Assembly (NCBI GenBank): GCA_000507305.1
Contig: DF239739.1
Span: forward strand, 62,001 to 126,000
Origin: Breviolum minutum Mf 1.05b.01
Lineage: Eukaryota; Sar; Dinophyceae; Suessiales; Symbiodiniaceae
Direction: 5' to 3'
Length of the DNA stretch: 64,000 nt
Positions 1-57,556 of the stretch are shown piece after piece (positions within the stretch are counted from its first letter, which is position 1; the number at the start of each line of letters is the position of its first letter). The position numbers and the translations under genes were made by a program. Under the pieces are notes generated by a model that saw only the letters and a program-made list of their open reading frames with translations, was not told the origin of the DNA and did not search any database.

Positions 1-663
1 CACTCTCTGATCTGTTTGATTAAGAAAAACCTTCAGTCAGGGAACCCCCCTTAGACTTCAACAATATTTCGGAGAAGCACGGATCCACCAAAACTCAACA
101 TCAACTAAAGGGGAACATCTGCTTGCCTTGTTTCCAGTATAGTCTTCCTTAAATGTGTTCAGGAGTTTTTTTTTCAAAAAAATTCAACAAGTTCAGTTTT
201 TTTTTTGGGCACCTTGATGTCAGGTGGGGTCCCTGGCTGTTAGGGATGTGAAAACTCCTGACCACCAGGATCACTTAACTTGACGTGTTTTTTGGACTGT
301 GGACTTGGGGGATCTCCAACCCAACATGGCGACGACGTCACAAACAAGGGATCCCAATTTTTTTCTTAAGCTTCGTATTCCCAAGTGGCATCTCTGATAC
401 CTTCATTGTTCCAAACCTATTTTTTGTTGGTTGGAAAATCAAATACCACAAAAATTGATCTGACGCCAACAACAAAATATCTTTTCCAACAAATAACAAC
501 CTTCAAAATTTATTGGTGCCGACTTCTAAAGGGGGGGCCTTTTTTTTCAACCCTCCAGCGATTGAAAAAAAGTGGATCCCCTTCTAAAATGACATATAAT
601 ATAATCATATAGATATGTTCACTTCCAACTCCACCCAATCTGAAGACATCAAGTGCCAGGTAC
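1..663. other. Left edge, no exon recognised
   Basis: Poly-T/poly-A runs and unique sequence. The kinase gene probably continues here or beyond the window, but no exon with good borders was found. Confidence 0.45.
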
Positions 664-44097
<43,434 letters not shown>

Positions 44098-44943
44098 CTA
44101 AACCATCAGAGATGAAGGTGAATCTTCACACATTGGTGGGATCAGCTATAGGCTATTAGGTGGATTGAGACACCAAAATTTAGGGAGAAACCACAAAAAA
44201 AGGGTTCAGATTGGACCATTTTCAATTTGAAAGTTCCTTCCAGTCTTTTTATTTATAAAAATCATTTGGACCCACCCGCCCAGGCCAGTCTACAATTATT
44301 GTTAACTGGGACAGCTTGATCTTAAAAAAAAGCAGAATAGTTTCTGGCCGTTGATGAGTGGAAGCAATACTGAAAATAACAATATCTATAGCTCGGGGAT
44401 TTTTTACAGTCCCGACCTTCATGGCTGCCAGGAAGGAATCCTGGGTCCCGGAGTCCCAACCCAACCTACAGCAAACATTCAAAAAAATCGACCTAAATGA
44501 TTTTCACCCCCCCTCCAAGACTCCCTCTCCGATTAGGCATCCACACCATCCCCCAACAAACATCCAACCAAGTGGCTGGTACGTGCCAACTTCTTGTGCA
44601 CTTTCCTTGGCGCGTTTTTTTTTTCATTGAATTCTCAGGGTTTGGCGGCCACAGGAGTTGAGTTGGAAATCCAGTGCTTAGACGAAAAAACGGAGGCCAT
44701 CTTTTATTCTTCCGCGCCTTGAGCCTTTAAAAAAGGTCTGCATGTGATATATGTTTATATGTAAAGCTTATGTTATTGGCATCCGCATCTTTTAATTTTA
44801 GGGACCTCGAAAAAAACGTGGAGCGCTTCAAGAGCTTCAAATCACCCCACCTCATCTTCACGTTCAAAGTTCCGCATTTCTGACTATTTACTTGAGACAC
44901 AAAGATGGCAGGGGCTAATAGTTCCATAAATTAAAGGCAGTAG

Positions 44944-45220
44944 TCATTGCGCCAAATCATCCTGCAACCCAACTTCGAAGTTCACTTCCAGTCCTTCAAA
45001 CCTTAGGTTTCTTGCCCCATTCCCAGGTTTCCCCACTGGGGGTTGCAGCCCAGGTGTCTCCACAAACTCCGTCAAGACCCCATCCTCTCGTCGATCCACT
45101 ACCACTAATGCGCTATCAACAGCGGATCCACCAGATCCAGCTACACCAAAGTCCCTGAACCCATCTTCCAACTTCCTGGGACCGCCGGAACCGCAGGGTA
45201 TGCAATCTCCCAACTTAAAC
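44944..45220 (-). CDS. Terminal exon of an unidentified upstream gene
   Basis: 1 nt plus 92 codons including TGA, after acceptor TCCCTACAG. It reads FKLGDCIPCGSGGPRKLEDG, a Gly-rich stretch, then DSALVVVDRREDGVLTEF and ends LQDDLAQ. Coding-like and long for this window. No family recognised. It appears to end the gene upstream of the kinase. Confidence 0.6.
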
Positions 45221-45939
45221 CTGTAGGGAATCTCGGAAAAAGGCTTCTGGATGATGCTGGAGGTACAAAAACACCGTAGGTCGGACATCATCAAAGGGTA
45301 TGAGATGATATGACCATATTCCAGGGAAATGCAACAAAGATTTGGAGACTTTATGTAAGTCCCCAAAATTCCCACAGGCTCTGCTGTTCGATTCGAACCC
45401 ATATCTCCCCGACCTTCCAGTGGCGATTCAAAATTTTCGGATGCCCAAAAATACTAGCAGATTTTGGCCGACTTTTGATATTGGAATCCACCCATGTCAG
45501 GTCAATCATTTTGAGTAGGTACAAATGGCGTTGGAACCGGGTATATAACTGTGTATATATCATGTATATCATCCACCTTCAAAAACTGGGGTTGTAGGCC
45601 TCCGTCACGGATAAACTGTACCTAGATATATGAAACAGAACCATGGCGCAAGAATAGACATGCTAAACGCAAGGTCCATCGTAAGATTGCTCGAACAAAG
45701 ACCTGGATCTGCAATCAAAGTCATCTGGAAATATTTAAGCCCTCGTAAGTTTCAGATTTGGAACCAAATATCTTATAAATGTCATTAGACTTTAATTCAC
45801 ACATGCACCGATTCCATCAATTTCCCGCATTGATATTTTGTGAGACTTAATTTGAAATCGACATGTCCATCTAATTGGGTCGAGTAGCTGGAAGCAGGCA
45901 AAATCAGTATCAGATTGGTATATACTGGCATCATCAAAC

Positions 45940-46126
45940 CTTTCTTCAAACAGTGAATAATCCCCATAGAATCTTCCAAAGGTGCCTCATCCGATAAACA
46001 TAATAGTTAGTTTCAGCATAGTGATCATACGGGTTCGGTATTTTTTGTGCCTAAATAAAGCTCCATCTCAATCAACTGCTCAATGGTACCACGATTTGGT
46101 ACCTCGTGACCCACGCGCGACCCCAT
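45940..46126 (-). CDS. Exon candidates of the upstream gene
   Basis: 45940-45985 (15 codons plus 1, APLEDSMGIIHCLKK; acceptor GATGAG, donor GTTTGA) and 46051-46126 (MGSRVGHEVPNRGTIEQLIE, possible GC donor GCACAA). Short but coding-like. Another piece at about 46.8 kb reads GPGLGAVQLTELFRRAWG. Unrecognised. Confidence 0.42.
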
Positions 46127-47752
46127 GGTTCCTACACAATTTCATACCAAGATGCTCTGAAAAATGCAACAACTTTTGACCTCGGTGTTTCCGTATTTCG
46201 TCTGCCCCCACCAACTTGGTGGACAATTTTTTGGGGGGGAGGAGGATGTTATTGGCGTTGTGTTCCACTACGTTGGCAAACAAGGAAACATGGAGGGGGT
46301 GAACAAAAACGTCTGGCAAAAACGAAGCTCTGTTATAGTTGCAATAATTTTCACTATAGAAATGGTCACCATTTTTTGTTGTGCCATTCAAATGCTCAAA
46401 TTCTTGGGAAACAGGCTTACCTACGGACCATGCCTACGTGTGGCCAACTTTGAACAGGAATGAGGCAAAATGGTGGTCCATCCTCACATAAACAAAAGGT
46501 TTTTTTTTCATTGAAATTGAAAAAGCTGATGATTTGGATAAAATTCTTTTGAATTTTGGGTTGTATGTTGTTTTTTCTTAAACTCACCCGTTTTTTGAAA
46601 AAGGAAAATCATCGGACTCCATCCACCTCCATGACTTTGGGTTCCAAAACATGAAGTTTCCAAAGGTACGGTTGATGGACAAAATCCTGCACCACCCAAC
46701 ATGTGTGAAACCCTGTAAATAGTGGGGTATTTGGCATATCAACTGGTTAGCCGGATTTCTGAACCATCAACCGTATCACTAGAGGCGTTCGACATGTTTT
46801 TTTCTGCCCCAGGCTCGGCGAAAAAGCTCAGTCAACTGGACAGCACCCAAACCAGGACCTTTAGATGGGATGGAAACCAAAATCGGCAGATGAATTGGTT
46901 GACCAAGTTTTTTTTCAAATAGGGAGAGCATTTATATAGTACCCCACTGGAAGTTTAACAGCTCGCCCCTGAAAATTGACCATCCCAAATCCGGAAAGGA
47001 GTCGTCTTCCTTTCCCATCATTTTTCAGGGGCGTTTGCTGTTAAACTTCGGGAGGGTATTGAAAAACTCGGTGGTGGTTTCAACCAACTCATCTGAAAGA
47101 TATGCTCGTCAAAATTGGATCATGAAACCCCCAAGTAATGGATGAAAATAAACAATTTTTGAAACTGCCACCACCCAGAAAAAAAAAGGGATTTGTTTTT
47201 TGGTTTTTAAGGGACTTTTGGATGGTATTGTTAAAGTATAGAGGGAATGTCAATGTGATTAATCTGGTGAAATCTCGGAATGTATCGATATCTAAATATA
47301 TACACCCTGGAAGATTAACATGGAACCTGAAAATGATGGTTTGGAAGATGATTTTCCTTTCCAACTAGGTGATTTTTAGGTTCCATGTTAATCTTCCGGG
47401 GTGTATACTTACGCTATAGACACATGTTTCTTTTTCGCGCTTCTTTCTCATGGATCAAAGCATCTGTGGTGCATGATTTGTTTATTCGTCCGAGGAGTGA
47501 ACCAACAGCTTCATCCTCAAAGAACAGTATGCATCATCAAATGTTTACGTTATCAGGGTGAATAGATCTGGATAGCACTATACTATCCTAGATCCATGAT
47601 TGTAAACAATAGCACTTGGGTAGGATCAACGTCTGGAACTGATGACATGCTACCCATCATTTCGTGACTCCTCAAAGGGTCCAGGGATAGGATATGGATG
47701 GACATGGGGAAGTTCATTGAAATGACCACTTAGGTAACGTTTCTTTACATAC

Positions 47753-48712
47753 AATTTATGCATGTTTCGTATATGTTCCATGAACTGTTCCAAGGGTACA
47801 TGTAGCTGCTGATAGCTTATGCTAATCTGCATTGTAATTGTTGTCTACATAAATTGCACTAAACGATTCAAGTAGTAGGCAAACGTATACACATGTCCCA
47901 TTGAATAATGTTATTACCTGCAAATATTCAAGATGCAAACATAGCCCTTGCATGCCCTTGGTCAAAGTTAGATGACGCCAGCCAAGACCAGCCAACTCAT
48001 TAAAGGGTTTATGTTGAAACGCAGTCTGGAAGACGGGTGTCATCTCTTTGCAATCAGGTGGTCTTGTGTCGTTTCAGAACGTTGGATCATCATTGATTAC
48101 ATCTTTTGGGGATTGGGTATTTGAAAAACAAATAGATATGAACTCCCCTTCATCACTCCCTTCCAATCACCAGGGTAAATGAGAAACTTTTGCGGATCTG
48201 GGTAAAATAAAACAATTCATAGTTCACCGACCTGGATGGGCCTTTTTTCCGAATTGGAGAGTCATTGTGCATAATACTACTCAAAAATTAGTCAAAGGTA
48301 GCATTTCAATGTTCAGAGTACAGCGATTGACATATGGATACATATGGCATATCAATAAAAATGTCATGGAGTCCTCGAACCAACATCTTACCTGAAAACG
48401 ATTAATGTGTTTTTTGGAAATCATCACTTACTATGTACATATATTTATGTACATATAGCTATGGTAGGGGCAAATGCCCCTTTCCGTAAAATCCTTAATC
48501 TTAGATACAACGAATTTATATGAAAGCTTCACTTTCCATGGATGTGAGGCCTCAACCACCCGTCACCCGCCCCTCCAAAAAAACACCACCATGGCACGGC
48601 TAGTGGTGTCATCCCATGGACTGCCGCTTCCTATTACCTCGGAACAAAAATACACCAAGTTCCAAACAGCAACAAACTTGGACCCTTCGAGTTGCGAAAG
48701 ACCATTTAGAAT
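47753..48712 (-). CDS. Three phase-joined exons of the upstream gene
   Basis: 48638-48712 (25 codons, ILNGLSQLEGSKFVAVWNLV), 47918-48025 (36 codons, TAFQHKPFNELAGLGWRHLT) and 47753-47808 (QLHVPLEQFMEHIRNMHK). All GT-AG, and phases fit exactly. Family not recognised. Confidence 0.65.
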
Positions 48713-49892
48713 CTGTAATTGGTGTGTGTAAGAAACTTGTCAAGGAGAATGGTTACTCCAGCTGCATATTGGCCCTCCCAAAAACAGCCGAAAAATAGGC
48801 AAAAACCTGATTTCAGCCTGGCTTCTACCACCAGAGACGTAGTACGGTAGGCTACGATTAAAAGAAGGTGAGTCTCGAGTCGGGTTCGTCGATCACATGT
48901 CGTTGTTAGCAAAGTGGTTCCTGCAAATGTTGCGTAACTCAACTCTTGAAGTTCGTGTTGTTTTTTTCAACTAAATTCTCACCCACCTCGAATAGTATAA
49001 TGTATATATACATATATACATATATGTATCAACTTAATTTTTTGGGGGCATTGCAGCAAACCTATTTCTTCAAGGGAGGTGGAGGACAAAGAAAAAAAAC
49101 AGGACGCTCCCTTCATCCACCACCGATTTGCCCAAGTAACAGAGCTGGACTCCGCAGGAGGTTTGCGCCAAGCACGAATTTGTTGCATCCATAAAAGCGC
49201 CAAGGATTTTTTTCTGGGAAAACCAAAACTCAGGTACTGGTTACACCCCTGAAGATTAACATGGAACATTTCATCATGGAGGTTTGGTTCAGATCATGAC
49301 TTCCTTTCTTTTCATGGGTGATGGCTGTAGGTTCCAGCCGTTCATCTTCCAGGGTGTATAGATTTGGTAATAATTTATTGGAAAAGGTGGTTGGTTTGGT
49401 TTGGTTATGGTTATGGTTGGATATTTGTTTTAAAAAAAATCCTGCTGTAGTTGGAGGAGTTAGTTGGGTGCGTATGGGTGCCGACATTGTCATCGTGGTG
49501 TTTTTGTCTAGGTGGCGGCTGGGTCAGGCCGCATCGTCCCTTCCATCACTAAGTGCTTGCAGTGTTGGGCACGCTTTCCGGGGCGGGCTGATACACTAGA
49601 CTATATCATTGATGGAATTTTCCTGCTTCCTGTTGTTCCCACAATTATGGTGCGAATGTTCGAAGCATGGGGCGTTCTTTAACCCAAGGTTAAACTCTCG
49701 TCAAAATCAGCGGAAAAAAAAAAACTGATGCGAGCCAAACCCCAAAAGGACAGAATCGTCTTCCAACCATGCATTTCTAGGTTCGAACTGTTAGTTTCAG
49801 GAAGGGCTATTTTAGTTTCAGGGAGTGCAACCCCTTACACTTTGGGAAGTGAAAATGGCCCGTCACCTTTTTGAAATCCAAATGCTATCTAC

Positions 49893-50062
49893 CTCGATTG
49901 GCAACCCTAAACGGACGGCCTTTGGAGAATCTCCCATCTCTCTGAATTTGTTGATTTTGTTGTCTGAAATCTTGGATTCTTGGATAGTAACCATGTAAGA
50001 TATTGAAGCCCTGTACAAGATTCTGAACTCCTGCCTGAAACTTGTGGATGGTAGACTTGACA
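49893..50062 (-). CDS. Exon of the upstream gene
   Basis: 2 nt plus 56 codons; acceptor GACTTTCAG, donor GTAGAT. It reads SSLPSTSFRQEFRILYRASI and ends DSPKAVRLGLPIE. Unrecognised. Possible short exons also at about 49.55 kb (RKACPTLQALSDGRDDA) and about 49.15 kb. Confidence 0.62.
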
Positions 50063-50678
50063 CTGAAAGTCCAAGACTTCAAAAAAAAATGTGTTTTTGT
50101 TGGACACCATAACCCATTCCCATGTGCTCCTTGTATTAGTAAAGTAAACATAGTATCTAGCTTCACTTCCCTATACATGTGGTCTTTTGGGGGGGAGCCA
50201 GTGGCGGCAAATGAATAAATATACTGTACTACAACACTCATACTGCTTGATAGACAACCTTAAAACACCCAAAACTGCAACTAGTGACGCATATGATGAT
50301 AAATGGATCGGAGTAAATCATTGATTTCCCTGCAATAAGAAGGAACTTCCCTTACTAAATGCATATCCCTTCGGATGGGTTTTGAGGATACTATTGGAAG
50401 TCGCATGTTCTTATTGGCAAATCCAATGCGGGGATTTCAAAAACAACTATGTTGACACCACAGATACCAAAAATATCAAAAAATATCAAAGTGTGAAGAT
50501 GCTCTTAGACTCTTAACTGGCTGGTGGTTTCAACCCATTTGAAAAATATGCTCGTCAAAATGGGTTCATCTTCCCCAAATTTTGGGGTGAAATATAAAAT
50601 ATTTGAGTTGGCACCACCCAGTTAAGGATGGAAAACATGTTGACTCTTCCCCTTCTCAACTGAACCACCCATCCCCAC

Positions 50679-50771
50679 CTTCGAAACCCCCAAACTTGAG
50701 TGCAGAAACTCGCATCCATTTCGGTTGGCACTCGGCCACGCTTTAGAGATTCCATGGCCCATTTCTCATAC
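50679..50771 (-). CDS. Exon of the upstream gene
   Basis: 30 codons with split codons at both ends, reading YEKWAMESLKRGRVPTEMDA then CTQVWGFR. GT-AG borders (donor GTGGGG). A family A element (50516-50622) starts about 57 bases into the following intron. Unrecognised. Confidence 0.62.
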
Positions 50772-51432
50772 CTCATGGTTTCTTGGCCCGAAACATAGGG
50801 ATGCTCAACTAGAGATTCCCCAGACCTCCTTTAACCATTCATTGAAGCCAATGGAACCAAGACATCATCCCACACCGGGTATAAATTCAAGAAATGTCCC
50901 ATCAAAAAAAATGTGATGATTTTTTGGTTACCATGCTTACCTCCCAACTTCAAAAAGAAACAGTTTGAGCTAAGGAAAATGTGTTTTTTTTGGACCAAAA
51001 AAAAACAGGGCAATGCCTCGAATGGTCTAGGGCATAATGCACGATTCAAAGTCCATCAAACAAAAAGTCACAAATCTGCAATCCCCGTTTTCCTGACTTG
51101 TGTTTTGCCTATGTCACATTTTTTTGACGTTCCCAGGGAATGGATGTTCTTGGCCATCCGTAACAGGGTTTGGATGGACGGTTCTACAGTCCTATACAAA
51201 CAAAGGAAGGAACCCGATTGCTGTTGCTTATGCCGGAAACCAAAATGTGTACTGCATAGACATTATTCATTCTTAAGACTTCATTTCCAACCGACATTTT
51301 TTGAGGGACAAAATCATGATAAGTGACTTGGTACTGTAGTATCAGTATCCCCGAATTATAGGGGAAAAAACGGCCAATCGTTGGGAGAGATCCCGCATAC
51401 CTTGGGGTTCTCCCTGCCCAAAGTGGGTAAAC

Positions 51433-52014
51433 CTTCCTGCCTTCCTGCCTAGACGTCCATGGGCCAAGACACTTGCTTCGCAACTTCTCTGAAAGTGTGA
51501 CTTCCTGAGCATCCAACGAAGAGGCAACAGAATTCAGCACAACAAACACGTCCTTCAAATGAATCTATCCTATTTCTTTCGGATGATTGTTAATTAAAGT
51601 GCTTCGTGTTGATCCAGACTCATGTGGGATCGGATAGGATAGGAGTACTTGCCAGGTTTTGATGATTGTGAGGAATAGATGACGGTAAATCTACGTAAAT
51701 CCGAAATGCATGCCAATACAGGCCAACCAGCGAATGATTTGTCGAAAAAGGGTGAACCAAAGTAGCTACATAATGTTACATGATGCTACATGTACCAGCA
51801 TCAACCAGTTTGGGTATGGTTTGAACACAACAAAATTAAACATCAATAAACATCATCCATGCAAAAACCGTAAAGAAAGATACGGGTCTTACCGTGCCAC
51901 TATACCACCAGCAGCTGCGCTGCTGCGCCCTCCCGTCCAAGCCACATATTTCTTGGCGTCCATCTCCACCGAAGTCAAACTCGCCTCGTCGATGAGAGGG
52001 TGGTGACAGCAACC
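51433..52014 (-). CDS. Two exons of the upstream gene
   Basis: 51893-52014 (40 codons, ends AKKYVAWTGGRSSAAAGGIV; donor GTAAGA; the 5' edge could instead be 51984) and 51433-51552 (40 codons, DVFVVLNSVASSLDAQEVTL). Both clearly coding-like. The two do not join in phase directly, so a small exon or another donor is likely. Unrecognised. Confidence 0.62.
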
Positions 52015-52783
52015 CTTGAAGTACCCAGTTGATGGCTGACAATCCCCCAAGAAACTTGCCACAAAAAACCCTAGCGAACCACAATTGTATAATATATAGT
52101 TCTATATAGTTATATAAGTTATATAGGCTAATTTTTCTTCAAACTGGCAACGGTGGAAAATTTTCCAGGAGCTAGATTGGTTGATTTTTTTAGCCCCCTC
52201 TAGCAGTTTTACCTTTGATAGGGGTCAGGTTAAAAAAAGGGTTAGCCAGGTATTAACGATTCGGGGACTTGGACAAAAATAGTTGCAAAAAGGGTAGTAA
52301 GTTGCTCCATGTGACATCGGTGGTCACACCCTTTGGCCCATTTGCAGGCATAAATTCGCATAGATTTCACTTGAAAAGTATATTCTATAATGTGTTTAGC
52401 TCCTAAAAAAATCAACACCAAATCGTAACATTGGAATGTGCATGTTCTTTCTATGTCTCTAAGTCATATGCAAGTGAGAAAAGGTGTAGATAAATTTTGG
52501 CATCGGATATGCAAAGCATAGTGCAAAAAAATGTGAAGTCATTTTGGTGTCCCTCACAGTTTGGGGGTACATCCCGACCTTTAAACTAAAACGGGGATCC
52601 CCCTTAACAACCCTTAACTTCTTGGAAGATGTTTTTATTGAAAGGTGGTTACTTTGGATCAAGTCCCCAAGGACTTGAATATGTATGTTGGGATGCTCCC
52701 CCCGCCGATGTCTACATTATATAAGGCTCCCCTACACAATCCTCGTGGTCATTGTTAGGGGAAGGGGGGGCTGTCGCCACACC

Positions 52784-53110
<327 letters not shown>

Positions 53111-54006
53111 GTGATGTCTGTCACAAAAATACATGGCTGTCTATTTCATCTTCTCTGTAATATTTCCCCACGGATTTCCCCACACAACAAAATGTGCATA
53201 ATTTTGTCTCTGAGATCACGACCACAATTTCTGTCATCTTCTGTTGTCCTTGATTCAATAAGGCGAAAAGATGTTGAATGCCTCGGTAAATCAAACGGGT
53301 TGATGTATTTTTTCCGATCCCGTGAGGGGTGTGTGGCTTTACCTATCATTTATCCCTTTACCCCAAATTTATTTAGGTATTAGTATAAATATACATAGAT
53401 ATACCATATACAGACCAAAAAGACCTGGAGAAAACTCAACTCATGAAGGTCCTCAAGGATAGTTGCTCATTCTCCACGGGGGAGAATTTTACCCTTAAGT
53501 GACGACAGTGAAGATGCCTGCACCGTTTTATCTTTGTAAGAAATCCTGCCTTGCTGTCCCCAACGATGGCATTTCTGTGAAACTCCGGTTTTAAAAAGGG
53601 GGCATTCCACGGCCAAGAGGGCCAATGCAAAACACGCATTGAAGAAGAGTCTTGTTGAGAGGCTTTGATGGGAAAACAACGCAACAAAATGCATGATTTT
53701 CCTTCAATCTCAAAAACTCACCAAAAAAATATGAGAAAACATTTCGCCCCAAAGATTCTCAACAACACCTTTTGGAAACATATTGGCAGTGCCTCTCGAC
53801 ATTTACCAACCCCCCAAACAATTGCTGCTTGGAAGTTGGAAGTTGGAATACTACATCCAATCAAATTCCATATCGTCGTTCCCTTTCATACCCAAATTGT
53901 GGATCAGCCATGAGAAAAAATAGATCAACCTGTGACCAGAGGTATCGGCAGTTGGCTTAAAAACAAAAACGAAAGGTGCAACTGCAAAGCTCTCCTCAAT
54001 GACCCA

Positions 54007-54092
54007 TAGGATCCATGTATGGTATATTTACCTACATTTGGTTGATTTTTATGGTAAATGTAGGGATATACACCATACATGGATCCTATGGG
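54007..54092. mobile_element. Family E palindromic element
   Basis: Near-perfect inverted repeat of CATAGGATCCATGTATGGTA around a TTGGTTGATTTTTATGG centre. A second copy is at about 32785-32866. No ORF. Confidence 0.75.
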
Positions 54093-54776
54093 TGAGGACA
54101 TGATTTGTTTCTATTCATTTCCGCATCTGCAAACCGTAAATCAACAAAGATTTTGCTGTATACTGTATGGTTGGCCTAAAGCAGCAAGACAAAATTAGGT
54201 ATGCCAATTTCCTCCCAACCAACAAAGAGGAGGAAATATATGGAAATCTATGTTTCCCCCCTAAAAATAATATATATATATATAGGTATAAATAATATAT
54301 AATATACATATTTGAATATAATATACACGTTTTGATATAATACACATATTTGTATACAATTGAATACACATTGACATATGAAATAATTATATAGCCAAAT
54401 AGTGGTTTAAACCACAGTCAAACTGTTGAAGCTTAGCCATTGAATGAGCTTCAACCGGCTGCGGGCCCGCACGGCCACGATCTGCTTTGTCCAAATTCAA
54501 CTCCTAGAGGATCGACTCTCTTGGGATCATCCTAAATCGATGTGAAAAACTTACATCCTGAAAGAAAATGCGAAAAAATGTAGACCTTGCTATTTGATGT
54601 TGTTTGGAAACTGTTGTTTTCTGAATTCCTGGATGATTTTGGGATATTCTTGGGGTAGAATGTGTTTTTAAGTGTTGGAAATGAGACTTTAGCGTATTTT
54701 TTCGTAACTTAGTGTAAGGTGAAACATAGAAGCTGAAGTTTTCTTTGCACCCAACTTTTTGGAAGTGCTGTCTGGG

Positions 54777-55342
54777 TGCCCCAGGCCACATCATCAGAGA
54801 TCTTTTTGAAGAGCCTGTTCAAATCCGCCAGCTGCTTCTCGTGTGCTTCCTCCACCGGGCTGCAAGACTGCTATAGTGTGCTTAGAAGATGGGAAACTGA
54901 TTGCGGTTTCCGTTGATCGATTTGATTGAAGAAACGTAGCATTCCAGGAATTGTTGTTTGGATTGGAAAACATGAGCGGTAGAATGGAAGCAAGATTGCA
55001 TTGCTACTTCTACCTAACGTGGTGGTTGGGGCAATACACAAGTCATAATAAATCATCAGCACAATCATCAGCACATATCACGTAAAAGTGATTGAACCTT
55101 TTTTTTAATGCCATGAGTCAACTCATCCATGAGATTTTCCATAGAAAAATAGCCTCACCAAGCCACTTTGATTGACTTGGTGGTTCCCATCTTTCCGTGG
55201 TTACCCCGGGCCAATCCTTGTCTTCAAAAGACAGCTGATGTCGCGAGGCCTCAGGTCAAATATCATTCCATAGCTGTCATTCGGAAGAAAAAACACATCT
55301 CTGATGCTTTCCTGGGCTTGAAATTGGTTCTTTTAACGCTGA

Positions 55343-55374
<32 letters not shown>

Positions 55375-55943
55375 GATTTACAGCCACATTTGTGTCGCCT
55401 GAATCTGCAACAACTTATACGTGAATTTGGGTGCATTTGCTACTTGCATCTCCTCAAAAATCATTCAAATAATATCAGGGATCTATCAGTCTATGTCTTG
55501 GGTCCCCCGCCCTTTTAAAAAATGACCAAAAGATGACCCCCGAAAAGTAACGTGACTGGCTGGAAAAACAACCATTTGAAGATGTATCTCCTATTTAAAA
55601 AAAAATGGTGATTTTCCAGTGACATGTTAAGTTTCTGGAGGGCAAATCTCCAACAACATGGCCAATGTTACCCGAAGATTAACATATAGAATGAACGTGA
55701 AAATGATGGTCTCCGCATGATGATTTTCCTCTTCCAGGGGGCGTAGTCTGAGGTTCCAGCCGTTCATCTTCCGGGGTATAAATTTCATCAACCTTTCGCC
55801 CAATAAAATGTCCAAAACATCTGGGGTAGCCCAACAGGACGGACTGAAGAATCACCAGACACCGAGAGTTTCCTTTCCATCGCCAAACGCCGTTTTCGCA
55901 TGGTTTCCTGAGGTATGGCGTGCAGTGAAGCCAAACGGCACCA
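54777..55943 (-). CDS. Exon candidates (basic/charged protein)
   Basis: 55793-55943 (50 codons plus 1, LASLHAIPQETMRKRRLAME; donor GTTGAT, with a family B element starting about 12 bases later) and 54777-54859 (PVEEAHEKQLADLNRLFKKI). A short piece at about 55.22 kb (ASRHQLSFEDKDWPG) may lie between. Another piece at 53.56 kb reads NAIVGDSKAGFLTK. Helix-rich, possibly coiled coil. Unrecognised. Confidence 0.5.
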
Positions 55944-56163
55944 CTGAAAACCAGGACCATCTAATGCACGGAGAATCCAAGGTATCCGTTGAACTGTTCA
56001 CGTTCCAAAGAAAAGCCTAAGGAACAAACCAATGGATTTATTTGGAAAATTACACATACTTGAGAAACATAAAATCCAATTTTTCGAAAAAGAAAACATC
56101 GATTTTTTATTCCGCAAAAAAAACATGCTTTTCTTGAATATATACTTAACCACATAGTGGCTA

Positions 56164-56306
56164 TTACACAAATTCTTGGGGCTTGTCTGTCTTTCCCTGC
56201 TTTTTTTCTCCACTTCCGGATTTGGGGTTCCCAAGGTTGGCTGAAGCTGAGTGACTCGTCTTCGTTGTGCACGTTTCTTCGGGTGCTCGTCCTTCCTTGG
56301 TTCCTC
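56164..56306 (-). CDS. Terminal exon candidate (Ser/Lys-rich C-terminus)
   Basis: 2 nt plus 47 codons including TAA; acceptor GCGGTTTCAG. It reads GTKEGRAPEETCTTKTSHSA then SGSGEKKQGKTDKPQEFV. Low-complexity and probably disordered. If real it ends the gene whose exons lie at 57-61 kb. Confidence 0.45.
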
Positions 56307-57556
56307 CTGAAACCGCTGGTAGTTTTTTGGTGAAGAAACACTCTGAAAACGGGAAATGGTGGATTTTCACAGGTCAATATGGGTGTTTCCATAAATGGTG
56401 GTACCCCCAAACCATCCATTTTGGGGGTTTTACCACTATTTTCGGTTCAACATCCATATGATGTGGATGTCTTTTCAGCTGCTAGAACCCGGGGGCCTGA
56501 TTGGCTTGACGTTGCAATGGCTAGCAATTGCAGCCTTGACCTTTATGCAAATCGCTGTGGCAAATCGACATTGCACCAAATTTCCTGAATTTCAAGTAAT
56601 AAACTAGGATGCCAGCAATATACCTACAGTATTGTATAGTTGGGGTGATCCCTGTTATCATCCTGTGTCACCAAAAGTTTGAGGTACCAAAAATGCAGGC
56701 ACTGAATCTTAAAAGTTATTAAGCTATTTTGGGGGTGGGCTTTCCCTGACATAAGCCGTATGCATACAGCTTATATATATATATATGGATGATTCATTAA
56801 TTACCTCCATTTTAGGCACCGTGGTGATTGTCGTGGTTGTGTATGGCGGCCGTTTCCTGCCGTTTCCCGCGCCCGGTGACAATCCTCCTCAAGGACATCT
56901 GTTTCAAGGTCACCTTGGCCACCGCCTCGCAAAATCGGATCGTCAAGCCGATCAAAACGGGATAGGATTCAAAGGTACTAAAAAACTGAATAATCCCTAA
57001 ATATGATTGAAGGATTCACAAATAAGTAAATAATATACCTTGCATACTCATGAAATATACATTACATAATTACATACAGTAGATTAATTATACTTAATCA
57101 TATATAGTCAAATCTATACAGCAGCTGTATCATCTAAAATCCTGCTTCAAAAACACATGTTTGATTCTATGCCGGTGTTTGTCTCAGCCATTAGAGTTCA
57201 GGCTCACCGATTCCCTTATGGACTCTCTTCATCTGTACATATGTACATCTTCATTTCAAAAAATGACTTCAACCGAATCTCCCCCTACCCTTTTTCTTCA
57301 TCTCCAAAAAATCAAAAACTTCCCTGAAAAAATTAACGGCATGGAGAACTTAGTTCATCACCCCCATTGAAAAATCCGGAAAATCATCGGACTCCATTCA
57401 CCTCCATGACTTTTTGGGGTTCAAAATATCAATTTTTACCGCGGTGTTAGACCTTTCAAGGTTGAATGTGGATGGATCTGAAAAATCACCCATCTTCACC
57501 TTCACCCCTTCACCCACCCAACGGCATGGTGGTCCAATGGCACGAAGCTCAGCCGC

